This document shows, piece by piece, positions 15,779 through 24,611 of a stretch of 64,000 bases of DNA (position 1 is the stretch's first letter; each line of letters opens with the position of its first letter). The stretch is taken from contig JAVBNL010000048.1 in the NCBI GenBank assembly GCA_031551515.1, forward strand, positions 1 through 64,000, given 5' to 3'. The DNA is from FLUQ01 sp031551515 (GTDB lineage Bacteria > Desulfobacterota > Desulfovibrionia > Desulfovibrionales > Desulfovibrionaceae). Under the pieces are notes generated by a model. It had not been told where the DNA came from. It did not search any database and was given only the letters and a program-made list of their open reading frames with translations. The position numbers were made by a program, and so were the translations under genes.

Positions 15779-16910
15779 CGGCGCCGCCCGCGCGGGCGAT
15801 ATTTAGTACCACGATCTCCGGCGGCACGAACAGCCTGATGGGCAGTTTGGAAAAGCCCGTGCCCGTGGTGACGAAAAGGACGCTTGCGCCGCCTGGGGAG
15901 CGGTAGGCGGAGAACCCGGTGGGCGTGCCGTAATGCGATTCCACAAATGCTTTCAGCAGCGGAATCTGCCCGCCGTGGCTGTGCCCTGAAAGCTGGACGT
16001 CAAATAGCCCCACGGCATCTTTGTGGATGCCGGGCCGGTGGTCAAGCAGCACGGTAAACCGATCGCAGGAAGATGCCGCCAGCAGCGCGGCGGCTTCCGC
16101 CCGCGCGCGCCCCTTTTGTTCCGCCACATCCGGGTCGTCAAGGCCGATAACGCATATCCCGCCCACATCCGCCGCCTGGTCCGAAAGCAGGGTGATGCCT
16201 GTTCCGGCCAGTTTGGCCGCCGCATGCACATACCCGCCGAACGCGTCGTGGTTGCCCAGAACCGCATATACGCCCAGCGGGGCGCGCAGGCGTCGCAATT
16301 CGCGCACGTCCGCCGGCGTTCCCTGAAAGGCGTCGTCAAAGAGGTCGCCCCCAAGCAGAATCAGGTCCGGCTTTTGCGCCAGCATGGCATCCACAGCATT
16401 GCGCAGCATGGCCGTGCCCGTCTGGGGTCCGATGTGCAAGTCCGCGGCAAAGGCAATGCGCAGGCGCTCCGCGCCGGGCGGGAGTTTTTCCGTGGCCAGG
16501 TGCAGAGAGGTGACGCGCAAAGAGCGCGCTTCGTACACGCCATATCCGTATACCCCCGCCGCAATACAGAGCAAAAGCGCCAGGTAGCGCCTGCGGGAAA
16601 AAAATAGCAGCAGCGCGCCGGGCGCTTTCTTGCGGACAAGGAAGGCTATCAGGGAACAGGCGTCCGCCACGGCGAACACCACCAGAAAAAAGAAGGCCGC
16701 GGGCAGCCAGCATACCCCAGCCCGGCCGAACGCATCCTGCATGCCGCCCGGCGGCAGCAGGTGGTAGAGGTAGGGGAACAGCCCCATGACCGCGAACCAC
16801 GGCAGGGCGGCCCAAGCGGTTCGCCGGCCGCGCCAAAGCCTCTGCCAATGCCGGAACAGATAGGCATGGGACAGGATGTAAAACAGCAAGGTTCTCGGCA
16901 GAAATTCCAC
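15765..16910 (-). CDS. Membrane-anchored metallophosphoesterase (calcineurin-like)
   Basis: The 381-residue protein has four hydrophobic segments in its first 145 residues and a calcineurin-like catalytic domain with all dimetal motifs: FAADLHIGPQ, LLGGDLFDDA, VLGNHDAFGG, LLDHRP and LSGHSHGGQIP. It resembles YkuE/YaeI-type enzymes that act on lipid-linked phosphates such as UDP-diacylglucosamine at the membrane. A GTG start at 16910 is chosen because GAGG lies about six bases upstream and it clears the upstream methyltransferase by eight bases. A much longer open frame exists upstream, but it only shadows that gene. Confidence 0.82.
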   Translation of the reverse strand: MEFLPRTLLFYILSHAYLFRHWQRLWRGRRTAWAALPWFAVMGLFPYLYHLLPPGGMQDAFGRAGVCWLPAAFFFLVVFAVADACSLIAFLVRKKAPGALLLFFSRRRYLALLLCIAAGVYGYGVYEARSLRVTSLHLATEKLPPGAERLRIAFAADLHIGPQTGTAMLRNAVDAMLAQKPDLILLGGDLFDDAFQGTPADVRELRRLRAPLGVYAVLGNHDAFGGYVHAAAKLAGTGITLLSDQAADVGGICVIGLDDPDVAEQKGRARAEAAALLAASSCDRFTVLLDHRPGIHKDAVGLFDVQLSGHSHGGQIPLLKAFVESHYGTPTGFSAYRSPGGASVLFVTTGTGFSKLPIRLFVPPEIVVLNIARAGGAVTPR

Positions 16911-16918
16911 AGGCGCCC

Positions 16919-17683
16919 TCAATCGCGAATGCGGCTCAAACGGCAGGCCATGGCGATGCTCATGGCGACGGAGGCGTTGAGCGACTCCACATTGGCCGCC
17001 ATGGGGATGGAAAGGCGCTTTTCTTCCGGCCAATATGCATCCAGCCCCGGCCCTTCCATGCCCGCCACAAGGCCGATGCGCTCGTGCGCGGCAAAGGGAA
17101 AGCTGAACAGGTTCTCGCCTTTCGGCGAAAGCGCGAAGATGGGCAAATGCCCGTATGAGGCCAGCGTTTCTATGCTCGGCCCTTGGAATAGCGGCACCTG
17201 AAAGATTGCCGGGCCCGAAGCCCGCAGGCACTTGGGCAGATAGGGCATGGCCGCTTCGCGCAGCAGCACCACGGATGCGCCGAACGCTGCCGCGCTGCGA
17301 ATGGTGGTGCCCAAATTGATGGGGCTTTGAAAGGGAAGGAATACGGTCAGCCCTTGGGGCAGGCTGCCGTCCCATTCGGGCAGGGGCGGGGCGGAAACCA
17401 GCAGCAGAGGCTCGCGTATGCCGTAGATGTCCAGTTCGGCAAAGAGCTCGTAGGGCAGCAGGTATACAGGGCAATGCTGCGGTACGGCCAACCCGGCGAC
17501 GTCGGATTCTTTTTTTACAATCACGCCTTGAACCCGGCCGGGGAATTGCTGCAAATATTCGTCCAGCACTTTGCGCCCGGCTATCAGGGCCAGCTGCTGC
17601 TTTTTTATGCCGCGCCCGTCCAGCAGCTTGAGCCAGCTTTTGTACCGGGGGTTCTGCGCGCTTGAGATTTCCGTAAGGTGCAT
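16919..17683 (-). CDS. SpoU/TrmH-family RNA 2'-O-methyltransferase
   Basis: The 254-residue protein has an N-terminal substrate-binding region beginning ISSAQNPRYKSWLKLLDGRG, typical of 23S rRNA ribose methylases of the TrmH type, followed by the knotted SPOUT domain. The SAM-binding motifs are degenerate but recognisable: INLGTTIRSAAAFGA (motif 1; usually GNVGTIIRTA), LVAGMEGPGL (motif 2; usually GxEgxGl) and IPMAANVESLNASVAMSIAM (motif 3). It would methylate a ribose 2'-OH in rRNA or tRNA. It is the first gene of a two-gene unit with the phosphoesterase. The start has only a weak AGG upstream. Confidence 0.82.
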   Translation of the reverse strand: MHLTEISSAQNPRYKSWLKLLDGRGIKKQQLALIAGRKVLDEYLQQFPGRVQGVIVKKESDVAGLAVPQHCPVYLLPYELFAELDIYGIREPLLLVSAPPLPEWDGSLPQGLTVFLPFQSPINLGTTIRSAAAFGASVVLLREAAMPYLPKCLRASGPAIFQVPLFQGPSIETLASYGHLPIFALSPKGENLFSFPFAAHERIGLVAGMEGPGLDAYWPEEKRLSIPMAANVESLNASVAMSIAMACRLSRIRD

Positions 17684-17725
17684 CCGTGCCTGCTCTTGTC
17701 GCCCGAACTGCAGCCGGAGGCGGCT

Positions 17726-17944
17726 TCAGGATTCGGCGTTTTTCCAAATCAGGAATTTTGCGAAAAAATAGTTGATGATTGCGCCCGCCGCCGTGCCGAC
17801 GCAGGCGGAAAACGCCCAGAGCAGCCCCCGTTGCTGCAGGAATTCGGCTGTGGATATGAAGTCATGGCCACGAAAGGCATTACCAGAAAAGAGCCGGCCC
17901 GCCAATCTTTTTGCCGCTTGACAGAACGGGGTTTTCAGGCGCAA
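17726..17944 (-). pseudogene. Possible GtrA-family fragment
   Basis: The last 28 residues of a short frame, from FSACVGTAAGAIINYFFAKF to the stop, resemble the final membrane helix and tail of GtrA-like proteins (four-helix flippase-like membrane proteins of about 130 residues). The first 45 residues do not resemble the family, and the 5' part overlaps the promoter of the MFS gene on the other strand. This is most likely a truncated leftover; a short unrelated membrane peptide is possible. Confidence 0.35.
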
Positions 17945-17960
17945 CAGACAGATCTATACT
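17932..17960 (+). promoter_or_regulatory. Promoter of the MFS transporter
   Basis: TTTTCA (17932-17937), a 17-base spacer and TATACT (17955-17960) form a sigma-70-like promoter whose start point would lie near 17967. This favours the GTG at 17980 as the start codon over an upstream ATG at 17911. Confidence 0.4.
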
Positions 17961-17979
17961 ATTCTTGCGAGAGACCCCC

Positions 17980-19149
17980 GTGCTGTTTATAAAAAATTTT
18001 GTTGCGGTGGCCCTGATCAACCTGTTCGTCATGCTGGCGTACTACCTGTTGTTCGTTATCTGCAGCCCCTACGCCATAGAGCGTTTCGCGGCTTCGCCCA
18101 GCGTAGGCGGGCTGGTGGCCGGGCTGATGTTGATAGGTTGCCTTGCGGGCCGCTTTTTTACCGGCAGGATAGCCGGAAGCGTAGGCTTCAAAAAAGTGCT
18201 GCTCATCGGCCTGGTTCTGTATACGGGCAGCATGGCCTTGTATCCCGTGGCGGGCAATCTCGCTTTTCTCATGGTGATCCGCTTTATCAGCGGGCTCGGC
18301 ATCGGCTGCATCGGCACGGTCACCGGCACCATGATCGTGCACATCGTGCCCCAGCACCTGCACGGAGCGGGCATAAACTATTTCAGCCTGAGCACGATCA
18401 TGGCCATGGCCCTGGGGCCTTTTCTCGGCATCTTTTTGATGCAGTTCGTCAGTTTTATCCAGCTGTTCTGGATGTGCACCATTTTGGGGGGCATCGGCCT
18501 GGTTCTGGCCTGTGTTCTGTCCTGCCCTGAGAACGAGTGCGAGCCGGACGGGGCGGAAAAACCTTCAGCTTTCAGCTTGCAGGAATATATCGCCCATGAA
18601 GCGGTGCCGCTCGCGTGGGTGGTCTTGATCGTCAGCTTGGGGCACGGCTGTACTCAGGCTTTCCTCTCTTTCTACGCCCGCGAGATTGACCTCGTGGACT
18701 CGGCCAGCCTCTTTTTCCTGCTTTACGCTGCCACCGCGTTTTGCCTGCGGCCTTTCGCGGGCAAACTGTTTGACCGCAGAGGGGCCAATATCATCGCCTA
18801 TCCCTCGCTTTTTGTGATGGCTTGCGCATTTTTGGTGCTGAGCCAGGCGCAGGCGCCGTGGATGGTCTTGCTTGCCGGGGCCTTGATGGGCATCGGCATG
18901 GGAAATTTTCAGACGACATCGCAGGCCGCGTGCATCAAACTTGTGCCCAAGCGGCGTTTTGCCCAGGCCACATCGACCTTTTTCATCTTTCTTGATTTCG
19001 GGATCGGCATGGGGCCGTACCTGCTGGGTTTTCTGGTGCCCGCCATCGGGTATCGCGGCCTTTTTCTCACCGCCGCCGCGTTTACTTTTCTGTGTCTGCC
19101 CTTGTATTACCGCGCGCACGGCCGCTTTCAAACGGCCGCCAACTCCTGA
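17980..19149 (+). CDS. Major facilitator superfamily transporter
   Basis: The 389-residue protein has twelve hydrophobic segments and MFS landmarks: the cytoplasmic loop GRFFTGRIAGSVGFKKVLLIG (motif A-like) and its counterpart in the second half, CLRPFAGKLFDRRGANIIAY. It resembles the arabinose-efflux/YfcJ-like drug:H+ antiporter group. The GTG at 17980 is preferred because GAGA lies upstream and a promoter-like pair ends at 17960. The substrate is unknown. It lies between a methyltransferase unit on the other strand and the trehalose genes, from which it is separated by a good terminator. Confidence 0.8.
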   Translation: MLFIKNFVAVALINLFVMLAYYLLFVICSPYAIERFAASPSVGGLVAGLMLIGCLAGRFFTGRIAGSVGFKKVLLIGLVLYTGSMALYPVAGNLAFLMVIRFISGLGIGCIGTVTGTMIVHIVPQHLHGAGINYFSLSTIMAMALGPFLGIFLMQFVSFIQLFWMCTILGGIGLVLACVLSCPENECEPDGAEKPSAFSLQEYIAHEAVPLAWVVLIVSLGHGCTQAFLSFYAREIDLVDSASLFFLLYAATAFCLRPFAGKLFDRRGANIIAYPSLFVMACAFLVLSQAQAPWMVLLAGALMGIGMGNFQTTSQAACIKLVPKRRFAQATSTFFIFLDFGIGMGPYLLGFLVPAIGYRGLFLTAAAFTFLCLPLYYRAHGRFQTAANS

Positions 19150-19166
19150 TTCTTCCACAGCTTTTT

Positions 19167-19205
19167 GCGGCGCAAGATTTTTTCTTGCGCCGCTTTCTGT
19201 TTTTC
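19167..19205 (+). terminator. Intrinsic terminator after the MFS gene
   Basis: GCGGCGCAAG (19167-19176) pairs perfectly with CTTGCGCCGC (19184-19193), with a T-rich loop, and is followed by TTTCTGTTTTT on the plus strand. Confidence 0.75.
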
Positions 19206-19281
19206 TGGCACTATTTCTGTAATTGGCGAGAATCCCCTCCTTCGGGGCGAAGCAAACCGTTTACAGAAGGGAGCCGTGCGT

Positions 19282-22200
19282 ATGACCGCCGATAATCCCC
19301 GATGGTACCAGGAAACCATCATTTACGAGCTGCATGTGCGTACCTTTGCCGACGGTAACGGCGACGGCATCGGCGACTTCAAGGGCCTTATCGAAAAATT
19401 GGGGTATCTGGAAAAGCTCGGCGTCGGCGCCGTCTGGCTGTTGCCCTTTTATCCGTCGCCGTTGCGGGACGCGGGCTATGACATTGCCGACTACATGGAT
19501 GTGCACCCCGACTGCGGCACTCTGGCCGATTTCAGGCATTTTTTGCGTGAAGCGCACGCCAGGGGCATCAAAGTCATCACCGAACTGGTGCTGAACCACA
19601 CCTCGGACCAGCACCCGTGGTTCCGCCGGGCCTGCGAGGCGCGCCCGGGTTCGCCCCGCCGCGATTTCTATGTCTGGAACGATACGCCGGACAAATACCG
19701 TGAGGCGCGAATCATCTTCAATGACTTTGAGTCCTCCAACTGGACCTGGAACGAACAGGCCAAAGCCTATTACTGGCACCGTTTTTATTCGCACCAGCCC
19801 GACTTGAATTTTGACAGTCCCCTTGTGCGCAAAGCCATGCTGCGGGTTGTGGATTTCTGGCTGGGCATGGGAGTGGACGGCATGCGTCTGGACGCGGTGC
19901 CTTATCTGATAGAGCGGGAGGGAACCTCGTGCGACGGCCTGCCGGAAACGCACGCCTATCTGAAAGAATTGCGCGCGCACATTGACGCGCGGTTTCCCGG
20001 CCGCATGCTGCTGGCCGAGGCCAACCAGTGGCCTGAAGACGCCGTCAGCTATTTCGGCGACGGCGACGAGTGCCACATGGCCTTCCATTTCCCGCTGATG
20101 CCCCGCATTTTTATGTCCATGTGGATGGAAGACAGCTACCCCATCATCGACATCATGAACCAGACCCCGGCCATTCCCGGCGGCTGCCAATGGGCTCTGT
20201 TTCTGCGCAACCATGACGAGCTGACGCTGGAGATGATCAGCGACGAAGAGCGCGACTATATGTTCCGCGCCTACGCCCGCGACAACCTGGCCCGCATCAA
20301 CCTGGGCATCCGCCGCCGCCTTGCGCCCCTGATGCAGAAAAACCGCAGGAAAATGGAGCTGATCAACTTTCTGCTCTTTTCTTTCCCCGGCACGCCGATC
20401 ATTTACTACGGCGACGAGATAGGTATGGGCGACAACTATTACCTGGGCGACCGCGACGGCGTGCGCACCCCCATGCAGTGGACCGACGGGCGCAATGCCG
20501 GGTTCTCCGCGGCCAACCCCCAGGCTCTTTTCCCGCCGCTGGTCATCGACCCGGAATATCATTACGAAGCGGTCAACGTTGAGGCGCAAGAACGCTCGCC
20601 ATCTTCTTTTCTCTGGTGGATGCGCCGCCTGGTCGCGGCGTACAGGGCGCAGCCCGTGCTGGGGCGGGGCACGCTGACCTTTGTGCGCACGGAAAACACG
20701 CGGGTGCTGGCTTTTTGCCGAAGCTGGGGGGATTCGCGCCTTTTGGTAGTGGTCAATCTCTCTCGTTTCGTTCAAGTGGCGGAGCTGGATCTGGCGGAAT
20801 TCGCCGGGCACGTGCCGGTTGAAGTTTTCGGCAACTCCCGTTTTCCCGCCATTGACAAGGGGTTATACCCAATCACTCTGGGCGCGCACGATTACTTCTG
20901 GCTGCGCCTGGAAGAGGGCGCTTCCTCCGTGCATGAACGCGCGCGCGTCCTGCCCGATCTTGAGTATACGGAAGAGGCGGGCCTTCTCGCCCGTGAAAAC
21001 CTGGTCAAGCTGGAACGGGTCATTCTGCCGTCGCTGCCGGAGCGCGGCAAACGCCGGCTTTCCCATGAAGCGCGGCCGAGGGAGTTTACGCTTACGAACA
21101 GCCTGAACCTGCGCGGCAAGCAGATGGACGCCGCGCTCTTGCTGGCCGAAGACACCAACGAATCAAGCTTGCGCAACATCTATCTCTTCATGCTCGCCGT
21201 GGGCACGGACCGTCGGGGTGAGGCCCAGAGCGGGCAAGAACCGGAAGGAGCGCTGGCCCGGGTTCACTGCAAAGGGCAGGTGAAGGCGCTGGAAGAGGGG
21301 TTTTCATGCCCCGACGCCGTGCGGGCCGTCCTTTCGTTGATGGGGTCTTTGCGCAAACGCCACGGCCGCGCGGGGGATTTTCGCACGCAGGTCTATGCGC
21401 CCGCACTGTTGCGCGAGCTTTTGGCTTCAACGCCTGGACGGGTGCAGTGCGTTCACGAATCCGCGCAGACCAGCACGCACGCCCTGGACAAGGCGATTTA
21501 CCTGAAGTTTTATAAACGGCCCACGGAAGGCATCAACCCGGAAGTGGAGGTCTTGAATATCCTGGCAGCCGTGGGTTTTCCCGGCGTGCCGCGTCTCTTG
21601 GCCTCGCTTTCTTGTCAGGCCGCGAAAAATCCCCCCATGACGCTGGCCGTGGCCATGGAATACGTGCAAGGAGCCAAAGACGGCGAATCGTTTTTGCTGG
21701 AAGCGCTGGGGCGTTTTTTCGAACGGGTTCTGGCTTCAGGTCTGCCCGCGCCGGGGGCCGCAAACGCTGATCCCCTGCGCGCCTCTTTCGCCCTGACGGA
21801 CGAGCAGGCAGCCATGGTGGATGCCTATGTCGTCGAATTTTTCCGCGGTCTGGGGGATCGCCTGATGCAGTTGCATGCCGTGCTGGCGGGCGTGAATACG
21901 CCCTCCATGGCGCCGGAACGTTTCAGCAAGGCATATTTGCGCTCCGTGTACCAGACCATGCGCAGCCAGATACACCGCGTGGCGCTGGGGGTGGAAGAGT
22001 TGCGGCGCACCGCGGCCGAAAAGGGCGAAGCCCCTTTGCGGACCCTGCCCGTGCAAAGCATTCTGGCCAGGTTCGCCGCCCTGCCGCAGTTGACCCCCAC
22101 CGGGCTGCGCATACGCATCCACGGCGACTTCAGGCTGAGCAGCGTGCTGCACCTGGGCAAAGACTTCATGTTGGTGAACTTTGACGGCGACGCCCGTTTG

Positions 22201-22569
22201 CCCGTCAGCGAGCGCGTGCTCAAATATTCGCCGCTGCTCGACATGGCCAGCATGCTCTTTTCCATCGGCATGGCCGCTGACAAGGCCTTGCGTCTGCACC
22301 TGGAACAGAGGCCGGGCGACAAGGCGCTGCTGCTGCCCTGGATGGCGCTGTGGCGGCATAAAGCCTGCGTCGCATTCATGGACGGCTATTATGAAAACGC
22401 GGCAGGGCCTGAATTTTTGCCGCACAGCGACGATGAACGCCGCCAGTTTCTGGAACTGTGCGTGCTGAAGCAGATTGTGAACAGGCTTGAGCACAGCCTT
22501 GATGAGAACCCCGCGGATACGCCGATTCTGCTGGAGATAGCCGAAGCGGTGCTGCGCGTTTTGGCCTGA
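19282..22569 (+). CDS. treS: Trehalose synthase-maltokinase fusion (TreS-Pep2)
   Basis: The 1095-residue fusion begins with a GH13 trehalose synthase (about 1-545) that interconverts maltose and trehalose. Catalytic residues are visible: the nucleophile Asp in DGMRLDAVPY (near 201), the acid/base Glu in LLAEANQWPE (near 247) and the stabilising Asp in LRNHDELTLE (near 312). After a linker comes a maltokinase (about 640-1095) with a kinase-like IHGDFRLSSVL catalytic loop and VNFDGDA metal motif, which makes maltose-1-phosphate from maltose and ATP. In the GlgE pathway that product is polymerised to alpha-glucan; no glgE lies here. GGGAG precedes the ATG by eight bases. otsA follows after 10 bases. 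Confidence 0.92.
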   Translation: MTADNPRWYQETIIYELHVRTFADGNGDGIGDFKGLIEKLGYLEKLGVGAVWLLPFYPSPLRDAGYDIADYMDVHPDCGTLADFRHFLREAHARGIKVITELVLNHTSDQHPWFRRACEARPGSPRRDFYVWNDTPDKYREARIIFNDFESSNWTWNEQAKAYYWHRFYSHQPDLNFDSPLVRKAMLRVVDFWLGMGVDGMRLDAVPYLIEREGTSCDGLPETHAYLKELRAHIDARFPGRMLLAEANQWPEDAVSYFGDGDECHMAFHFPLMPRIFMSMWMEDSYPIIDIMNQTPAIPGGCQWALFLRNHDELTLEMISDEERDYMFRAYARDNLARINLGIRRRLAPLMQKNRRKMELINFLLFSFPGTPIIYYGDEIGMGDNYYLGDRDGVRTPMQWTDGRNAGFSAANPQALFPPLVIDPEYHYEAVNVEAQERSPSSFLWWMRRLVAAYRAQPVLGRGTLTFVRTENTRVLAFCRSWGDSRLLVVVNLSRFVQVAELDLAEFAGHVPVEVFGNSRFPAIDKGLYPITLGAHDYFWLRLEEGASSVHERARVLPDLEYTEEAGLLARENLVKLERVILPSLPERGKRRLSHEARPREFTLTNSLNLRGKQMDAALLLAEDTNESSLRNIYLFMLAVGTDRRGEAQSGQEPEGALARVHCKGQVKALEEGFSCPDAVRAVLSLMGSLRKRHGRAGDFRTQVYAPALLRELLASTPGRVQCVHESAQTSTHALDKAIYLKFYKRPTEGINPEVEVLNILAAVGFPGVPRLLASLSCQAAKNPPMTLAVAMEYVQGAKDGESFLLEALGRFFERVLASGLPAPGAANADPLRASFALTDEQAAMVDAYVVEFFRGLGDRLMQLHAVLAGVNTPSMAPERFSKAYLRSVYQTMRSQIHRVALGVEELRRTAAEKGEAPLRTLPVQSILARFAALPQLTPTGLRIRIHGDFRLSSVLHLGKDFMLVNFDGDARLPVSERVLKYSPLLDMASMLFSIGMAADKALRLHLEQRPGDKALLLPWMALWRHKACVAFMDGYYENAAGPEFLPHSDDERRQFLELCVLKQIVNRLEHSLDENPADTPILLEIAEAVLRVLA

Positions 22570-22579
22570 TGGAGGTGAT

Positions 22580-24079
22580 ATGAATGCAATGCGGGAACGG
22601 CGGCTGATTGTGGTTTCCAATCGCCTGCCCATCAGCGTGTCGCGCGATGAAGAAGGCAGGCCGGTCGTCAGCCAGGGGGCCGGCGGGCTGGTCACGGCGC
22701 TCGCGCCCGTGTTGCAGAACAGGGGCGGCATTTGGATAGGCTGGCCGGGTTCGGCTGAAAAAGGCCTGGGCAAGCAACTGCAAGTATTTTCCCGTGAGAA
22801 GGGCTATCTGCTGCACCCCGTGCGGCTTGACGAGCGCGACATTAAGGATTTTTACCACGGTTTTTCCAACGAGATACTGTGGCCTTTGTTCCATGAATTT
22901 CAGCTGCCCCGAGACTACAACCCACGGTATTGGGAAGCCTATTGTTCGGCCAACGCCAAATTCGCGGAAACGACCGCCGCCGCCACGGATGCGGATGATT
23001 TCATCTGGGTGCACGACTATCACTTGATGCTTCAGGCTTCTTTGCTCAAAAAAATGATGCTGGAGCGGCGCTCGGGGTTCTTTTTGCACATTCCCTTTCC
23101 GCCGGCCGACATTTTTATGAAGTTGCCCTGGCGGAAAACGATCGTGGAAGCCTTGCTCGCTTTTGATCTGATCGGTTTTCAGACCATCCGCGACCGCCAG
23201 AATTTTTATGAGGTGGTCAAACGCCTGTACAGAAACGCCGTCAAGCGGGGCCGGGGGTCCGTGCACACGCTGTCGGTGGACGGCAACAAAACCCGGCTGG
23301 GCACTTTTCCCATCAGCATAGATTACGGCTCGTTCGCGGCCCTGGCGGCCCGGCCCGAAACAAAAGAACAAAGCAAGGAGATCCGGGCGGCGTTCGGCGA
23401 TCGTTTTCTGATTTTCGGCGCGGACCGGTTGGACTATACCAAGGGCATTCCCCGGCGCCTTTCCGCCATACAGGAACTGCTGAACAAGTACCCCGATCTG
23501 CGCGAGCGCATCTGCATGGTGCAGGTGCTGGTCCCCAGCCGCCAGGAAGTGCCCGAGTACCAGGCCATGAAGACTGAAATCGAGCGCACGGTGGGCGAGA
23601 TCAACGGCCGCTTCGCCACGCCCGGCTGGACGCCCGTGCATTATGTCTACCGTAATTTGCGGCAGGAAGAGCTGGTCAGCTATTACCTGGCGGCCGACAT
23701 GGCTTTGATAACCCCGCTGCGCGACGGCATGAATCTGGTGGCCAAAGAATACGCGGCCTGCAATGCGAACGGCATCCTGTGCCTGAGCGAATTCGCCGGG
23801 GCGGCCATGGAGTTTCACCGCCACGCGGTGATGGTCAATCCCTTTGACATCGCGGGCATGGCCGACGCCATACGCCAGGCCGTGGACATGCCCTTGGCCC
23901 GCCGCCGTCTGGCCATGCGGCGCATGCGTGAAATTTTGCGCCGCCATGATATCTTTCAGTGGGTGGACGGATTTTTGATGGCCGCTTTTTCCAAGCACCT
24001 GAATGATTTTCTCCCCTGGCCGGAAGAAAAATGGCAGGAATGGGAAGAGGTGCAAGGCCCGCCCTGGTCGGATGAATAA
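22580..24079 (+). CDS. otsA: Alpha,alpha-trehalose-phosphate synthase (GT20)
   Basis: The 499-residue enzyme transfers glucose from a nucleotide sugar to glucose-6-phosphate. Family motifs are clear: VVSNRLPISV and the glycine loop GAGGLVTAL at the N-terminus, IWVHDYHLML, GFFLHIPFPP, FGADRLDYTKGIP and TPLRDGMNLVAKEY. Related GT20 enzymes make glucosylglycerol phosphate, so the acceptor is not certain. GGAGG lies just before the ATG, and the gene is cotranscribed with treS. No OtsB phosphatase domain is fused and no otsB is adjacent, so dephosphorylation must be done elsewhere. Confidence 0.88.
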   Translation: MNAMRERRLIVVSNRLPISVSRDEEGRPVVSQGAGGLVTALAPVLQNRGGIWIGWPGSAEKGLGKQLQVFSREKGYLLHPVRLDERDIKDFYHGFSNEILWPLFHEFQLPRDYNPRYWEAYCSANAKFAETTAAATDADDFIWVHDYHLMLQASLLKKMMLERRSGFFLHIPFPPADIFMKLPWRKTIVEALLAFDLIGFQTIRDRQNFYEVVKRLYRNAVKRGRGSVHTLSVDGNKTRLGTFPISIDYGSFAALAARPETKEQSKEIRAAFGDRFLIFGADRLDYTKGIPRRLSAIQELLNKYPDLRERICMVQVLVPSRQEVPEYQAMKTEIERTVGEINGRFATPGWTPVHYVYRNLRQEELVSYYLAADMALITPLRDGMNLVAKEYAACNANGILCLSEFAGAAMEFHRHAVMVNPFDIAGMADAIRQAVDMPLARRRLAMRRMREILRRHDIFQWVDGFLMAAFSKHLNDFLPWPEEKWQEWEEVQGPPWSDE

Positions 24080-24081
24080 AG

Positions 24082-24154
24082 GGCCGGGCGAAAAGTCCGC
24101 CCGGCCGTGAGATTGCGGGGTAAAAGACGGAAGCGCCGGTTGCGGGCGCTTTTT
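24082..24154. terminator. Two hairpins between convergent otsA and ridA
   Basis: GGCCGGGCG and its complement form a perfect 9-bp stem at 24082-24106. A second hairpin, AGCGCC/GGCGCT at 24132-24150, is followed by a T run on the plus strand. Together they should end the treS-otsA message. Confidence 0.65.
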
Positions 24155-24157
24155 GCG

Positions 24158-24514
24158 TCACGCGCCGACGGCGGCGATGACGCACACTTCGCACAGGCAG
24201 TTGGGCTTGCTCATGCGGGCTTCGACGCAGGCGCGGGCGGGGGTGTTGCCCGGGGCGACCCAGGCGTCCCAAATTTCGTTGAACGATGCGAAATCATTGT
24301 CAATGTCGCGCAAAAAAATGGTTGCCGAAAGCAGGCGGGTTTTGTCGGTGCCCGCCTCATGCAGCAGCGCGTCCACTTTCGCCAGCACGGCTTTGGCCTG
24401 TTCTTTGACGTCTTCATTGCCGGCGGCGGTCTGGCCCGCAAGGTAGGCGATTCCGTTGTGGATGACGGTGGCGCTCATGCGCGGGCCGGTGTTGATGCGG
24501 GTGATGGTGCTCAT
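24158..24514 (-). CDS. ridA: RidA/YjgF-family enamine/imine deaminase
   Basis: The 118-residue protein has the chorismate-mutase-like RidA fold. It shows HNGIAYLAGQTA, the central KTRLLSATIFLRDIDND and the conserved ARACVEARM, where the Arg binds the substrate carboxylate. RidA hydrolyses reactive 2-aminoacrylate-type enamines to keto acids plus ammonia and protects PLP enzymes. AGGAG lies five bases before the ATG. It is divergent from the CoA-transferase gene, with about 100 bases between them. Confidence 0.9.
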   Translation of the reverse strand: MSTITRINTGPRMSATVIHNGIAYLAGQTAAGNEDVKEQAKAVLAKVDALLHEAGTDKTRLLSATIFLRDIDNDFASFNEIWDAWVAPGNTPARACVEARMSKPNCLCEVCVIAAVGA

Positions 24515-24611
24515 GAAATCTCCTGTACGGCATGGATGTTATGGACTGCGCGGCCTCTCGTTGCTATACCGGGATTATGAACAGTACCCGTTTTTCCGTC
24601 AAGGAGTAGCA

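Noticed and set aside
15765..17747. A 660-codon open frame covering both the phosphoesterase and the methyltransferase region
   Set aside because: Only its last 381 codons look like protein family sequence; the first part shadows the methyltransferase gene. A GTG at 16910 with a ribosome site explains the true start.
17911..17979. Upstream ATG start for the MFS gene
   Set aside because: It lies upstream of the likely transcription start, and the added 23 residues do not resemble an MFS N-terminus.
19206..19220. TGGCACTATTTCTGT upstream of treS as a sigma-54 promoter
   Set aside because: The -24 half is good, but the invariant GC of the -12 element is missing at the required distance.
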